Shown here piece after piece: positions 16,092 through 25,247 of a stretch of DNA of 64,000 nucleotides. The stretch covers positions 1,337,599-1,401,598 of the forward strand of contig JAUIFF010000001.1 of assembly GCA_030429545.1 (NCBI GenBank), written 5' to 3'. The notes beneath the pieces were generated by a model. That model saw nothing but the letters and a program-made list of their open reading frames with translations, did no database searches and was not told the DNA's origin. This DNA comes from Polyangia bacterium. Its GTDB lineage: Bacteria > Myxococcota_A > Polyangia > Nannocystales > Nannocystaceae. The position numbers and the translations under genes are program-made. Each line of letters opens with the position of its first letter. Positions within the stretch are counted from its first letter, which is position 1.

Positions 16092-16880
16092 GTGTCCGAC
16101 TTGCTCACCGCTCAACAACGCCGAATCATTGCCGAAGACTATCGCCGACGGCTTGGTCAGTGTGTCCCGTGGTCACCCGCGATGAAGTGGGAGCGACAGC
16201 TCAACATCCAGGCCGCTACCTATGAGGTTCGCCCATTATTTCCCGCAATCGCAGCAAGCGACCAGCCAGTCGATACCCTCGAACCTGGCCAATTCATCGA
16301 TTCTCCGACTGCCCAGTTCCGCTATTGTGTGCGCCTACAACGACGCGGTACGCCGCTCCTCACCTGGTGGGGTTCGCAAACGGGAACCGTTATTTTTGAT
16401 GGAGATGTGGGAATCCCTGCACTCTTTCAGAAGGTGACAGCGGCCGACGGGCAACGCCGCTGGGGGGCAAGTCCGTGGATGTCGCTCACACCAGCAGAGC
16501 TGCTCACGCTGCGTCCAGGCACCCGGATGGCGCGGGGGCACGTGGTTGTTGCCGGCTTGGGCCTAGGTCACCAACTCATCGAAGTTTCGCGCCGGCTCCA
16601 AGTGAAGCGCATCACGCTAGTCGAGGTCAACCAAGAGCTTGTCGATTGGCTACTGCCGACAATCCGCCGTCACATGAAGAAGCCGGTCAAGGTAATTGTT
16701 GATGATGCATATAAAGCGATCCCAAAACTCAAGGCGGATATCGCCCTCATTGATATCTTTCCGGGGTATGGCGGGGCTCAGGCAAAAATCGATGCCCTCG
16801 CCCGTCGCTCGCCGAAGATCAAAAAGTTTTGGGGTTGGGGAACTTCGGAAATGAGTGGCCGGATGTTGACAGACCGGTAG
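16092..16880 (+). CDS. Rossmann-fold methyltransferase-like protein (spermidine-synthase-like)
   Basis: This 262-aa protein starts at GTG. Residues about 155-195 contain VVVAGLGLGHQLIEVSRRL and then ITLVEVNQELVDWL. This is the glycine-rich loop and acidic strand-2 end of an S-adenosylmethionine-binding Rossmann fold, closest in style to spermidine synthase-like enzymes. A later ADIALIDIFPGYGG is the expected strand 4 to 5 segment. The N-terminal 130 residues are not recognisable. The aspartates of aminopropyl transfer are not evident, so the substrate is unknown. Confidence 0.7.
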   Translation: MSDLLTAQQRRIIAEDYRRRLGQCVPWSPAMKWERQLNIQAATYEVRPLFPAIAASDQPVDTLEPGQFIDSPTAQFRYCVRLQRRGTPLLTWWGSQTGTVIFDGDVGIPALFQKVTAADGQRRWGASPWMSLTPAELLTLRPGTRMARGHVVVAGLGLGHQLIEVSRRLQVKRITLVEVNQELVDWLLPTIRRHMKKPVKVIVDDAYKAIPKLKADIALIDIFPGYGGAQAKIDALARRSPKIKKFWGWGTSEMSGRMLTDR

Positions 16881-16914
16881 CGAGTCGGGCGGCAGATTGT
16901 GGTAGGTTGCCGCC

Positions 16915-18549
16915 GTGCCCGACACCCACGACGTGTTCAACCAACCCCCCCCTCTCGTCGACTACAACCTGTTTCGCAGCGATCCGGTCATGCAGGAGGC
17001 GGTTGCCCGAAGTGGTGGAACATGGGCTGAGGGACATCTCGAGGCGTTTGGCCAGGAGATTGGGAGCGCTCACTTCTTCGAGCTCGGTCGGCTGGCAAAC
17101 CGGCACGCGCCAACTTTGCATACACACGATCGTTACGGCCACCGGATCGACGAGGTTGAGTTTCACCCGGCGTGGCACGAAATCATCTGCGCTGGGATGC
17201 GGGCTGGAGTCCATGCCCTGCCCTGGCGCGAGGGGGCCCAAAAAGGTGCCCACGTGGCCCGTGCTGCCGCCCACTACATGCTTACGCAGGTCGAGGCGGG
17301 TGTGGGGTGCCCGCTGACCATGACGTTTGCGGGCGTCCCTGCCCTGCGCCAGCAACCAGAGATCGCCGCGCAGTGGGTGCCACGGCTGACCTCGCTGACG
17401 TACGACCAGCGCTTTATCCCGGCATCGCAAAAGCGCGGCTGTCTCATCGGCATGGCGATGACCGAAAAACAGGGGGGATCTGATGTTCGTGCAAATACAA
17501 CAAAAGCACGGGCACTCTCGGCGGCGGGGCCAGGCGAAGCCTATTTGCTCACGGGTCACAAATGGTTTTGCTCAGCGCCGATGTGCGATGCTTTTTTAAC
17601 CCTTGCCCATACAAAAAAAGGGCTCTCGTGTTTTTTGGTGCCGCGGTTCTTGCCAGACGGCAGCCGCAATCGGTTTCGCCTGCAACGACTCAAGGACAAG
17701 CTCGGGAACCGCTCAAATGCCTCGAGCGAAGTCGAATACGACGAGACCTGGGGGCAAATGGTCGGCCCCGAAGGGCGTGGCATCCCCACGATTATCGAGA
17801 TGGTCAACCACACACGGCTCGACTGCATCGTTGGTTCGGCCAGCGTGATGCGGCAGGCATTTGTGCAAGCCGCCCACCACACCAAGTATCGGCGGGCGTT
17901 TGGCAAACTTTTGGTCGAGCAACCCCTCATGCAAAATGTGCTTGCCGACCTAGCCCTCGAGTCTGAGGCCGCAGGCCTCACCGCGTTTGCCCTCGCGGCG
18001 GCCTATGACGGTCCCAGCCGGCGTGTATTTGCAAGAATCGCCACGGCGATCGCCAAGTACTGGGTTTGCAAACGCGCGCCCGTGATGATTGTCGAGGCCC
18101 TAGAGTGCCACGGCGGAGCTGGCTACGTCGAAGAGTCCAACCTACCGCGACTGTATCGAGAGGCTCCCCTGAGCTCGATTTGGGAGGGTTCAGGCAACGT
18201 CATGTGCCTCGATGTGTTGCGTGCTGCCGCCCGCGAGCCGGACTCACTACCAGCGTTTTTGCAGGAACTCGAGCAGGCTCGGGGTACCAACACCACGTTC
18301 GACGGCTTTGTCGACGGGCTCAAGCAACAACTCGCCGACCGGGAAAATCTCGAGTCACGGGCGCGGATAATCGTTGAGCAGCTGGCGCTCGCCTATCAAG
18401 CCAGCCTGATGCTTCGGTTTGCTCCGAATTTCGTTGCAGATGCATTTTGTTCGGGACGGCTCGGTCAACATGGGCACGCGTTTGGTACGCTCTCCGCAAG
18501 GTTTGACCACGCCAAAATCCTCGAACGGACGGCGGTCAACCTCAACTAG
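16915..18549 (+). CDS. aidB: AidB-like acyl-CoA dehydrogenase
   Basis: This 544-aa flavoprotein matches AidB/isovaleryl-CoA dehydrogenase-type proteins in length (about 540 aa). Visible signatures include GMAMTEKQGGSDVRANTT (the FAD-binding acyl-CoA dehydrogenase signature as found in AidB), KWFCSAPMCDAFLTLA and the C-terminal ECHGGAGYVEESNLPRLYRE and PLSSIWEGSGNV. E. coli AidB is induced by alkylation stress and binds DNA. The DNA-binding C-terminus cannot be confirmed by eye. An AlkB homologue is encoded 25 kb away. Translation starts at GTG. Confidence 0.85.
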   Translation: MPDTHDVFNQPPPLVDYNLFRSDPVMQEAVARSGGTWAEGHLEAFGQEIGSAHFFELGRLANRHAPTLHTHDRYGHRIDEVEFHPAWHEIICAGMRAGVHALPWREGAQKGAHVARAAAHYMLTQVEAGVGCPLTMTFAGVPALRQQPEIAAQWVPRLTSLTYDQRFIPASQKRGCLIGMAMTEKQGGSDVRANTTKARALSAAGPGEAYLLTGHKWFCSAPMCDAFLTLAHTKKGLSCFLVPRFLPDGSRNRFRLQRLKDKLGNRSNASSEVEYDETWGQMVGPEGRGIPTIIEMVNHTRLDCIVGSASVMRQAFVQAAHHTKYRRAFGKLLVEQPLMQNVLADLALESEAAGLTAFALAAAYDGPSRRVFARIATAIAKYWVCKRAPVMIVEALECHGGAGYVEESNLPRLYREAPLSSIWEGSGNVMCLDVLRAAAREPDSLPAFLQELEQARGTNTTFDGFVDGLKQQLADRENLESRARIIVEQLALAYQASLMLRFAPNFVADAFCSGRLGQHGHAFGTLSARFDHAKILERTAVNLN

Positions 18550-18558
18550 CCCCGGCTC

Positions 18559-19278
18559 CTATTTCGGCGGGCTCGCAGTTCCTTGCAGCGTCATCGGGAT
18601 GGTCGCGGTTGCTGTGCCCGACCCCCGCGGCTTGGGAAACTTTATTTTGGAGACGACCTTGCGGAAACAGGCTTCTAACGCCTTGTCATATACGCCATCA
18701 CCCTTGGCGGTGAGCTTCGACATGCGTCCATTCCACTTGATCGAAATCTTGACTGGCAAGGTTCCGGTTAAAGCTTTGGCCGAGGCTGTCTCGGTATGAC
18801 ACTTTTCAAACTCGGGCTTGACCTTGTCGAGGCGCTCGACCACCGACGACTTTGTGATCCGACCCGAGACCTCGATTTCGCCAATCGAAAAACTCGGAGG
18901 AGGTTCTGCTGCCTGCGTGTCTGAATCGGTATCTCCGGCGGTTGTCGTCCCATCCTCGCCTGGCCCAGTCGTCCCGTCGGTATCTGTGGCACTGGTACCA
19001 CCCGTGGTGCCGCCCTCGGTTTCCTCTTCATCCTCGCTCAGCCACGGAAGTTCACGGTCGAAGTTGTCGCCGAGCCACACATTTATTTCTTGATCATACA
19101 TGTAGATGCCCCCACCCACAAACGCGAGGGTACCGGCGATCAAAAACAAAAAAATCCACAGGGTGCCATAGCGCGAGCCGAGCCCGGTGACCTCTGGGCG
19201 GGCCTCTTGTTCGGCCCGCGAGGCTCCCATGAACTCGGAGACAATCGTCTTCTGCGGTTTCTTTCGTCGTCGCGCCAT
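18559..19278 (-). CDS. AgmX/PglI C-terminal domain (TonB-like) membrane protein
   Basis: The 239-aa product has a basic N-terminus, one transmembrane helix (about residues 38-60, LWIFLFLIAGTLAFVGGGIY), an acidic then Thr/Gly/Asp-rich periplasmic linker (about 75-125) and a C-terminal domain. That domain runs through IEVSGRITKSSVVERLDKVK, a conserved Cys-containing helix, and DKALEACFRKVVSKIKFPKP. This C-terminal pattern is that of the AgmX/PglI family in myxobacteria, related to TonB/TolA C-termini and linked to gliding motility or envelope energy coupling. The motility role here is inference only. It is convergent with the AidB-like gene (9-nt gap). Confidence 0.8.
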   Translation of the reverse strand: MARRRKKPQKTIVSEFMGASRAEQEARPEVTGLGSRYGTLWIFLFLIAGTLAFVGGGIYMYDQEINVWLGDNFDRELPWLSEDEEETEGGTTGGTSATDTDGTTGPGEDGTTTAGDTDSDTQAAEPPPSFSIGEIEVSGRITKSSVVERLDKVKPEFEKCHTETASAKALTGTLPVKISIKWNGRMSKLTAKGDGVYDKALEACFRKVVSKIKFPKPRGSGTATATIPMTLQGTASPPK

Positions 19279-19415
19279 ATCGTCGCGCCATTGTCGAGCC
19301 CCGCACCGACGCCGTCAAATCGCCTGTCCGGCCGTGAGCTGTCACGCTCGAGCGCTCTCTCGGCTGCCCAACATTCCTAGGCGGTACCAACCCTAGAGGT
19401 GTTAGATCGCGGCAG

Positions 19416-21479
19416 GTGCCCATTATCACGCGTTCGCGGCAATCCTCCATATGTGGAGCCGTCGCCCAGTCTCTTGTACTCGCAGCTTTTGCCTGTGCGC
19501 CACTCGCAGGCGAAGTCGACCCGCCAGTGCGCCGCCCCAGCGCCGGTTTGTTGGTTGCCGGCGCTGCCAAGCTCGACATCACCCCGGTTCCGGGTTTTTC
19601 ACTTGGTGGGCACTCGATCGACGCCGGCACTGGGCTCGGCACCTGGCTACGTTTATATGCACGTACAATTTATTTTGAGGATGCCCAGGGCACACCGTTG
19701 GTCCTGGTTGCATGTGAACTTTGGGCCATGCCGTCGGGGCTTGCCGACCGCGTCGCCGAGCTTGTCCAGACCGATCCTGCGTTGCAGCACATCGGCCGCG
19801 AGGACCTGCTTATCGCCGCCACCCACACGCACCACAGCCCCGCGAACTTTAGCTCAAACCTCTTCTACAACCGCTTTGCTGGCTCCCACGGTGGATTCGA
19901 CCCGATCCTTCATGAGTTTTTGGCACACCGGATCGCTGCCAGCATCGCCCTGGCCCACAAAAAACGACGGCCCGCCTCGGTCGCCTGGCGGCAAACATTT
20001 GTCGATGGTCTCGCCCGCAATCGCAGCTTTGAGCCGTTTTTAGCCAATGCTGAGGCTCAAGCCGTCCTCCAACAAAATCGCCAACTCGGGCTACAACCAT
20101 GTCCGGAGTTTGCCGTACCGCCCGCAGGCCACAACCCCGACCCCGAACGCTGTCGTGCCGTCTACCCACAGGTCGGGCTGTTATCGGCGGTCGACTCCCG
20201 TGGCCAACTCATTGCAGATGCAGCGTTTGTTGCGGTGCATCCAACCGTGATGCCAAACGATATCAATCTCTACCACAGCGACCTTTTCGGGGTTGCCGCG
20301 AACCGGGCCGAACAACACTTCGACACTACAAGCGGCCCGGTTGTTGCGATCTTTAACGGTGCTGAGGGCGATATCTCGCCGGCGTGGCTGCGCCATGATG
20401 TGGGCGAAACCCTACGGCTCGGGGATAAACTTGCCGATGCAATCATCTCGGCACACACAACCCAACCCCGCGAACTAGGTTCGAGAATTGACAATCGCAT
20501 GCGACGGGTCGCTGTTGCTGGGGTGACAACTTCAAGCGGCAAGACTTCGGATCGACCGCTGCCTGGCAAGGGCCAGCTCGGGGGGGCCGAGGATCACCGC
20601 ACGGTCTGGCACCGACGCGGCTACCACGAGGGCGTGAGGGCCAGGCGCGAGCGCTATCCAGGCCAGGGGCATAAACAGCCGGCACTTCCAGTCCCGCTTG
20701 TGGCCCTCGGTGTGCCCAAAAACTCCTTACCCCGTCAGGCCCCAGTGGCTGTGCATCACCTCGGAAATCTTGTACTTGCAGGTATTCCGGGCGAAGCCAC
20801 AACGGTACTTGGGATGCGGCTTCGTCGGCAAATTTCACGGGTCCACCCCACCAAACAGGTGGCGCTTGTCGGCCTCGCCAATGAGTACCTCGCATACTTC
20901 ACAACCCCGCAGGAATATGCGCTACAGCACTACGAGGGGGCTTCTATGATGTTTGGACCCCATGTCGCCGAGGTCCTGCTGCGGTCGGTTTATGCCCTCG
21001 CCACCCCTGGGTTCACGTTTCCCAGCCAAGCGCCCTACAGGTTTATCCACCACCCGGGGCCGCGTAGGCACGGTGCGCTGCGCCATGGCCCGTCCCAACG
21101 AAAACGCCGACGGACCCACCAACGTATACTGGATGTATTTGCAAGCAAAATAGCGGCCCTCACCCTCGATTTCCACGCGCGAGCACCCCAGTGGTCGCTG
21201 ACGGTGACGGATGATCCCATGATTCCCGAGCCCTTTCTCGAGCAACTTGTCGATGGCGTTTGGACCATACATCCGCAAAACTCGCGGGGTTGGGTTGTCA
21301 CGCTGCAACGCGCCCGCCCTCGTACCTGGTCGTGGCGAGCTGAGTGGTTTGGTCAACCTCCCCCACCCGGGCAATGGCGAGTACGGGTAAAGACCGGGCC
21401 AACCTCAAAAGTGACCGTTGCATTCACGGTCGACCGGGATTTTCAGCCGACAACGCTACATATAGAACCCGAGGTTTAG
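19416..21479 (+). CDS. Neutral/alkaline ceramidase family protein
   Basis: The 687-aa product starts at GTG with an N-terminal export signal ending near a cysteine (LVLAAFACAP), so it could be a lipoprotein or a secreted protein. Residues about 48-65 show the ceramidase N-terminus GAAKLDITPVPGFSLGG. Residues 135-142 ATHTHHSP supply zinc-binding histidines. Near residue 310, FNGAEGDISPAWL matches the G-D-[VI]-S-P nucleophile segment. A C-terminal beta-sandwich ends in VTVAFTVDRDF. Neutral ceramidases release sphingoid base from ceramide. The bacterial substrate may be host, prey or own sphingolipid. It overlaps the convergent porin gene by 24 nt. Confidence 0.85.
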   Translation: MPIITRSRQSSICGAVAQSLVLAAFACAPLAGEVDPPVRRPSAGLLVAGAAKLDITPVPGFSLGGHSIDAGTGLGTWLRLYARTIYFEDAQGTPLVLVACELWAMPSGLADRVAELVQTDPALQHIGREDLLIAATHTHHSPANFSSNLFYNRFAGSHGGFDPILHEFLAHRIAASIALAHKKRRPASVAWRQTFVDGLARNRSFEPFLANAEAQAVLQQNRQLGLQPCPEFAVPPAGHNPDPERCRAVYPQVGLLSAVDSRGQLIADAAFVAVHPTVMPNDINLYHSDLFGVAANRAEQHFDTTSGPVVAIFNGAEGDISPAWLRHDVGETLRLGDKLADAIISAHTTQPRELGSRIDNRMRRVAVAGVTTSSGKTSDRPLPGKGQLGGAEDHRTVWHRRGYHEGVRARRERYPGQGHKQPALPVPLVALGVPKNSLPRQAPVAVHHLGNLVLAGIPGEATTVLGMRLRRQISRVHPTKQVALVGLANEYLAYFTTPQEYALQHYEGASMMFGPHVAEVLLRSVYALATPGFTFPSQAPYRFIHHPGPRRHGALRHGPSQRKRRRTHQRILDVFASKIAALTLDFHARAPQWSLTVTDDPMIPEPFLEQLVDGVWTIHPQNSRGWVVTLQRARPRTWSWRAEWFGQPPPPGQWRVRVKTGPTSKVTVAFTVDRDFQPTTLHIEPEV

Positions 21480-23012
21480 ATTAACCCAAACCCAAAAACT
21501 GGGGTCGGTTTCTCCCTCAGCCAAGGCATTGCCATACTCAGGACTAAACCATGGATGATTGCGCCCGGTGGCGGTATCGAGGTAGATGTAAATGTATCGA
21601 TTTGCCAGCAACATCCCAGTGACATTCATGTGCGTGTTGGCAAAACCACCATCGGGCTTCCACAGAAAACTATAGTCGTTGTAGATCATGAGCCACTCAA
21701 AAGCCTTACCCTTGAGCGGAAAACGATAGGCAATGTTGCCAACCGCAGCCAGACCCCTGCGGGCCACCCGATAGGGTGCGTCCCAGGCCCCAAGGGTTAG
21801 CCACATGCGCGACTGCCCGGCTGGGTTACGCGGGCGATTATCGTAGTAGACCCCTTCAAGCTGCAAGTTGAGACCACGGTAGGTACCGGTAAAGTGGGCG
21901 GCGGTGGCCCAGCGGTAACCAAACCGTTGGGCCTCCCGATTGTAGATACCACCGCCCAATCCCGACGCGCCGATCTCACTGAAATTATTGTCGCCACGGT
22001 GGTCCCAACGATAGGCGAGTCGTACCACGCCTGTGTGTTTTTCTTCGTTTGTCTGTGCACTGTCCACACCCGAGCTACCGAGCTCAGTCATATCGGTTTG
22101 GACGATATCGTAGCTGTACCGCGCACTGTCACGGGTGCTACCAAACTGCGACGGCTCTGCCTGGACATAGTAGGCAAATTGGAAGTCCACACCCGACTTC
22201 TCGACAATCCACTTGAGCCCTAGGTCGTAGTCATCGGCGAGTCCGATGTAGTATGGGATGGTTTCAAACCAGTTGTGTGAGGCATAGGGCAGGATGCCAA
22301 ACGGGACCCGGTGCACACCGACATCGAACTCGAAGATGTCACCGTGGCGATAGCCGATGTAGCCGTGATGGAGCGTCCCGTATTTGTTGTAAAAACGGTA
22401 GTCGGTCGAAACGATAAAGCCCTTGTAGGTGCCGTCTAAGCCCAGTGACACCCGCTCGAATGCAAACCCGAAGCCCTCGATACCCGAGCCATCGTCATCG
22501 GGCCAGGTTTTGACACTCGAGCTCATACTCAACGAGCCCGAAATCCGGATATCCAGCTCCTTGATTTTTTTTGTGGGTACAAGTTTTGGTCGCGGCGATG
22601 GCGGAGCCTCGGCACGCACGGGAGGCTGGCGCTGCACAACCTCGGTAGACTCGCTGTCTTCCTTGTCTTCGTCGGATGTCTGCGCTTGTGTATCCGCTTC
22701 TGCTTCGTCCTCGGTGGCGGTTGAGGGCGTTTGTGGGGGCTCTTGCTCGTCCTCCAACTCGTCGCCGAGCTCATCGTGCTTCGCTTCTTCGCTGGTTTGC
22801 GTGTCCTCGCCGTCCTTGGGTTCTTGCGGCCCTTCGGGGTTGTTCTCACCGTCGGGCTTTGAGATCTCGCCTGCCACCCCCTCTTCTCCTGGGAGCGACT
22901 TGCCGGGACGCGCCAAAACCTGCGCGGACCAGCACACCAAAGTCAGTGTCGCGGCGAGGCTCACGATACCGGAGAAGGGCCAACGCGGGCGGCGTTTGTT
23001 AAACCAAACCAT
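21456..23012 (-). CDS. Outer-membrane beta-barrel porin-like protein
   Basis: I chose the ATG at 23012, giving 518 aa; an in-frame ATG 48 nt upstream is possible but gives an unusually long n-region. The signal peptide ends around VCWSAQVLA. Residues about 45-130 are highly acidic and Pro/Thr-rich, a disordered segment. The remainder has alternating hydrophobic strands typical of a barrel, such as GFGFAFERVSLGLDGTYKGF and FEFDVGVHRVPFGILPY. It finishes at an aromatic-rich C-terminal strand, WVWVNLNLGFYM, which is the usual BAM recognition end. It resembles phosphate-selective or OprO-type porins in general style; the transported substrate is unknown. Confidence 0.8.
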   Translation of the reverse strand: MVWFNKRRPRWPFSGIVSLAATLTLVCWSAQVLARPGKSLPGEEGVAGEISKPDGENNPEGPQEPKDGEDTQTSEEAKHDELGDELEDEQEPPQTPSTATEDEAEADTQAQTSDEDKEDSESTEVVQRQPPVRAEAPPSPRPKLVPTKKIKELDIRISGSLSMSSSVKTWPDDDGSGIEGFGFAFERVSLGLDGTYKGFIVSTDYRFYNKYGTLHHGYIGYRHGDIFEFDVGVHRVPFGILPYASHNWFETIPYYIGLADDYDLGLKWIVEKSGVDFQFAYYVQAEPSQFGSTRDSARYSYDIVQTDMTELGSSGVDSAQTNEEKHTGVVRLAYRWDHRGDNNFSEIGASGLGGGIYNREAQRFGYRWATAAHFTGTYRGLNLQLEGVYYDNRPRNPAGQSRMWLTLGAWDAPYRVARRGLAAVGNIAYRFPLKGKAFEWLMIYNDYSFLWKPDGGFANTHMNVTGMLLANRYIYIYLDTATGRNHPWFSPEYGNALAEGETDPSFWVWVNLNLGFYM

Positions 23013-23244
23013 CGGCGGACATATGCACTCGGCCCATGCGCGTAGATGCAACTTTCTCAACAGCGAGCGGTGTCAGTACGAAGGTTGTTCTACCACGGAA
23101 ACATCTGACACAAGCAGGTGTACCTGCCAGGAGTTCGCAAAAAACCAGGTGCGTGCATGCCCACAACCTGCTCAATAGGTCATCTAAAAGCGCGCGTGTG
23201 TTGGCGGGCCACAGGTGACCAATTTTTTCGTATAACCATGCCCG

Positions 23245-23961
23245 ATGCTGCGTCTCAAACACATCCTATCCACCCTACTGATGGTTATCGTCCTGCTTGC
23301 GGCAGCCTGCTCGAAGAGTGTCGAAGGCGAGTCGAAAAAGTGGGCAGCAAACCAAACCACGGTCACGACCCTGGCCGCACAGTACCCGGGCTTCAAAGAT
23401 GCAATCGAGGCGCGGAAGCAGCGGGCGCAAAAACTGTTCGATGAGGCAGCAAACCTCGACGGTGAGCAAAAGATTGAGAAACTTTCGTCGGCCAACACGA
23501 CCCTGATGCAGGGGTTTGTCGGTGACCTCAACCGGATCGACAGCAAACTCAAGAAACTGCGTGAGAGTCGGGTCGAGGCGGCTTCGCAGGCGGGCGACAA
23601 GTCCAGTCGCCTCGGTGCGAAGGTGGCAGCCCAAGACGCACAGAAAACCGTCGAACGGGTTGAGAAGCTCCTCAAAACCGGTGCCAAGGATGAGGCCAGT
23701 GCCGATGCGATCCTCAAGAAGGCCAATAGCGACATCAAGACAGCTCAAGCCGCTGTCGACAAGGTGATGGCTGTCGACAAGAAGAAGCAGGACCAAAAAG
23801 CGGCCGATAAGAAGGCGGCGACCGACACCAAAGCGAAGGAGAAAGCCGATGCAGATGCAAAGACTGCTCCGTGGACCTGCGAGTACTGCAAGGGCAGTAA
23901 CCCCCACACCGAAAACAAGTGCACATCGTGTGGTGCTCCGCGACCCAAAGCCGCCAAGTAA
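23245..23961 (+). CDS. Lipoprotein with long coiled coil and C-terminal zinc ribbon
   Basis: The 238-aa product has a lipoprotein signal with lipobox LAAAC (cysteine at about residue 22). It is followed by a long Lys/Ala/Glu-rich helical stretch (about 50-205) and a C-terminal segment (about 210-238) with C-x2-C, then C-x2-C in WTCEYCKGSNPHTENKCTSC-G. This arrangement matches RanBP2-type zinc fingers, including the following GAPRP. A zinc ribbon on a predicted periplasmic lipoprotein is unusual. The gene is followed by a strong terminator. Confidence 0.8.
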   Translation: MLRLKHILSTLLMVIVLLAAACSKSVEGESKKWAANQTTVTTLAAQYPGFKDAIEARKQRAQKLFDEAANLDGEQKIEKLSSANTTLMQGFVGDLNRIDSKLKKLRESRVEAASQAGDKSSRLGAKVAAQDAQKTVERVEKLLKTGAKDEASADAILKKANSDIKTAQAAVDKVMAVDKKKQDQKAADKKAATDTKAKEKADADAKTAPWTCEYCKGSNPHTENKCTSCGAPRPKAAK

Positions 23962-23979
23962 CAGCAGCTGCAGCCTGCG

Positions 23980-24012
23980 AAAAAAAGCCCGCGCTAGCCC
24001 GCGGGTTTTTTC
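23980..24012 (+). terminator. Intrinsic terminator after the zinc-ribbon lipoprotein
   Basis: CCCGCG (23988-23993) and CGCGGG (24000-24005) form a stem preceded by an A-tract and followed by TTTTTT. The A-tract and T-tract can extend the stem, so the element could work in both directions. Confidence 0.9.
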
Positions 24013-24162
24013 GTGTCGCTATCGGCTCGCAACATCCCGGCCACGGAGCATGTGCGATTGCGGCTTGTCCCTCTGCGTCGGTGGACGATTTTGCTCGACC
24101 GTGATGTCACTCCGGTTGCGATCCTCCACCCCTCGCTGACAGTGTGATAAGCAACTTCGGCC

Positions 24163-25206
24163 ATGTCCTTGAGCTTGCCCGTTGTTAAACCCTCAGACAT
24201 TACGCCCTATCCCAACGGTTGGTATGTGGTTGCCTTTTCCCACCAGCTGCGACCCGGCGATGTCCAACCCCTCAAAGCCTTTGGTCGTGAGCTCGTGTTG
24301 TTTCGCGACACCGACGGGGTTGTCCACATGGCCGACGGTCACTGCCCGCACTTCGGCGCACACCTAGGGCACGGCGGGCGAGTCGAGGGCAACTGTATCC
24401 GCTGTCCGTTTCACGGCTGGCAGTTCGCGGCAGAGTCGGGAGAGTGCGTGCACATCCCCAATGGAGATCGGCCACCCAAGCTCGCTCGCCTGCGCAAGTG
24501 GGATGTCACCGAAAAATGCAACATGGTGCTTGTTTGGTACCACGACCGTGGAGCGGCCCCAACCTGGGAAGTCGATCAACTTCCCGAATTCGACGAACCT
24601 GGCTGGTCGGACTGGTCGACCGACGAGTGGGTTGTTAAAGCCAAGCTCCAAGACCTCGCTGAGAACGATGCCGACGTCGCCCACTCGCCGGCCATGCACT
24701 CGTTGACCAACGAGTTGCCGCGGGCAAGTGAGCCCGAAATCGACGGCGCCATCTTTAGCTGGAACCTCAAGATCACCCCCAGCCTCCAGCAATTTGGCCT
24801 CCCAGCCTCGCTCAAGGTACCTAGCGGTGTTGCGATTAGTGTGACGACGCGACGCTACGGGCTCGCGTTTGCCTGGATCCGGGCAACCCTCCCGTTGGTC
24901 TCGAGCCTGCGCTACCGTGCCCAAACGATTGCATGTACACTCCCGATCGACGAAGACTCAGTTTACCTGAGGCTGGCCCATAGAACACGTAGGACACCAT
25001 TTCGGCCGTTCACCAAACAGATGCTCAAGTTCTACCATCAGCAGTTCCATCAAACTGTCGATGAGGACATCCCGGTGTGGGAGAACAAGATCTACCTCGA
25101 CCGGCCGGCAGCGTCGCGCTCAGATGCTGGCGTGCTGCGGTTTCGCAAGTGGGCCCGACAATTCTACAGCAACCCCGTTCCCGAAAAGCGGGCCTCCGGC
25201 TCCTGA
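24163..25206 (+). CDS. Rieske [2Fe-2S] oxygenase, KshA/DAF-36-like
   Basis: The 347-aa product has an N-terminal Rieske domain with Cys61-x-His63 and Cys81-x2-His84 (RCPFHGW). It also has the mononuclear iron site in ENDADVAHSPAMHS, where Asp171, His174 and His179 fit D-x2-H-x4-H. Length and layout match the alpha subunit of single-component-type Rieske oxygenases, including bacterial ketosteroid hydroxylase KshA and the DAF-36/Neverland cholesterol desaturases. No reductase is adjacent. A sterol substrate is plausible because some myxobacteria make sterols, but the sequence does not prove it. Confidence 0.85.
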   Translation: MSLSLPVVKPSDITPYPNGWYVVAFSHQLRPGDVQPLKAFGRELVLFRDTDGVVHMADGHCPHFGAHLGHGGRVEGNCIRCPFHGWQFAAESGECVHIPNGDRPPKLARLRKWDVTEKCNMVLVWYHDRGAAPTWEVDQLPEFDEPGWSDWSTDEWVVKAKLQDLAENDADVAHSPAMHSLTNELPRASEPEIDGAIFSWNLKITPSLQQFGLPASLKVPSGVAISVTTRRYGLAFAWIRATLPLVSSLRYRAQTIACTLPIDEDSVYLRLAHRTRRTPFRPFTKQMLKFYHQQFHQTVDEDIPVWENKIYLDRPAASRSDAGVLRFRKWARQFYSNPVPEKRASGS

Positions 25207-25220
25207 GCCGGGGCAACAGT

Positions 25221-25247
25221 GGGCTAGCGGCGAGTTGCGGCTAGCCC
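25221..25247. terminator. Hairpin between convergent Rieske and methyltransferase genes
   Basis: GGGCTAGC (25221-25228) and GCTAGCCC (25240-25247) are perfect 8-bp arms around an 11-nt loop. The hairpin overlaps the methyltransferase stop codon and lies 14 nt after the Rieske stop. No T-tract follows, so terminator activity is uncertain. Confidence 0.35.

Noticed and set aside
23994-24200. 68-aa minus-strand frame before the Rieske gene
   Set aside because: It overlaps a terminator and the Rieske start and has no ribosome-binding site or recognisable sequence.
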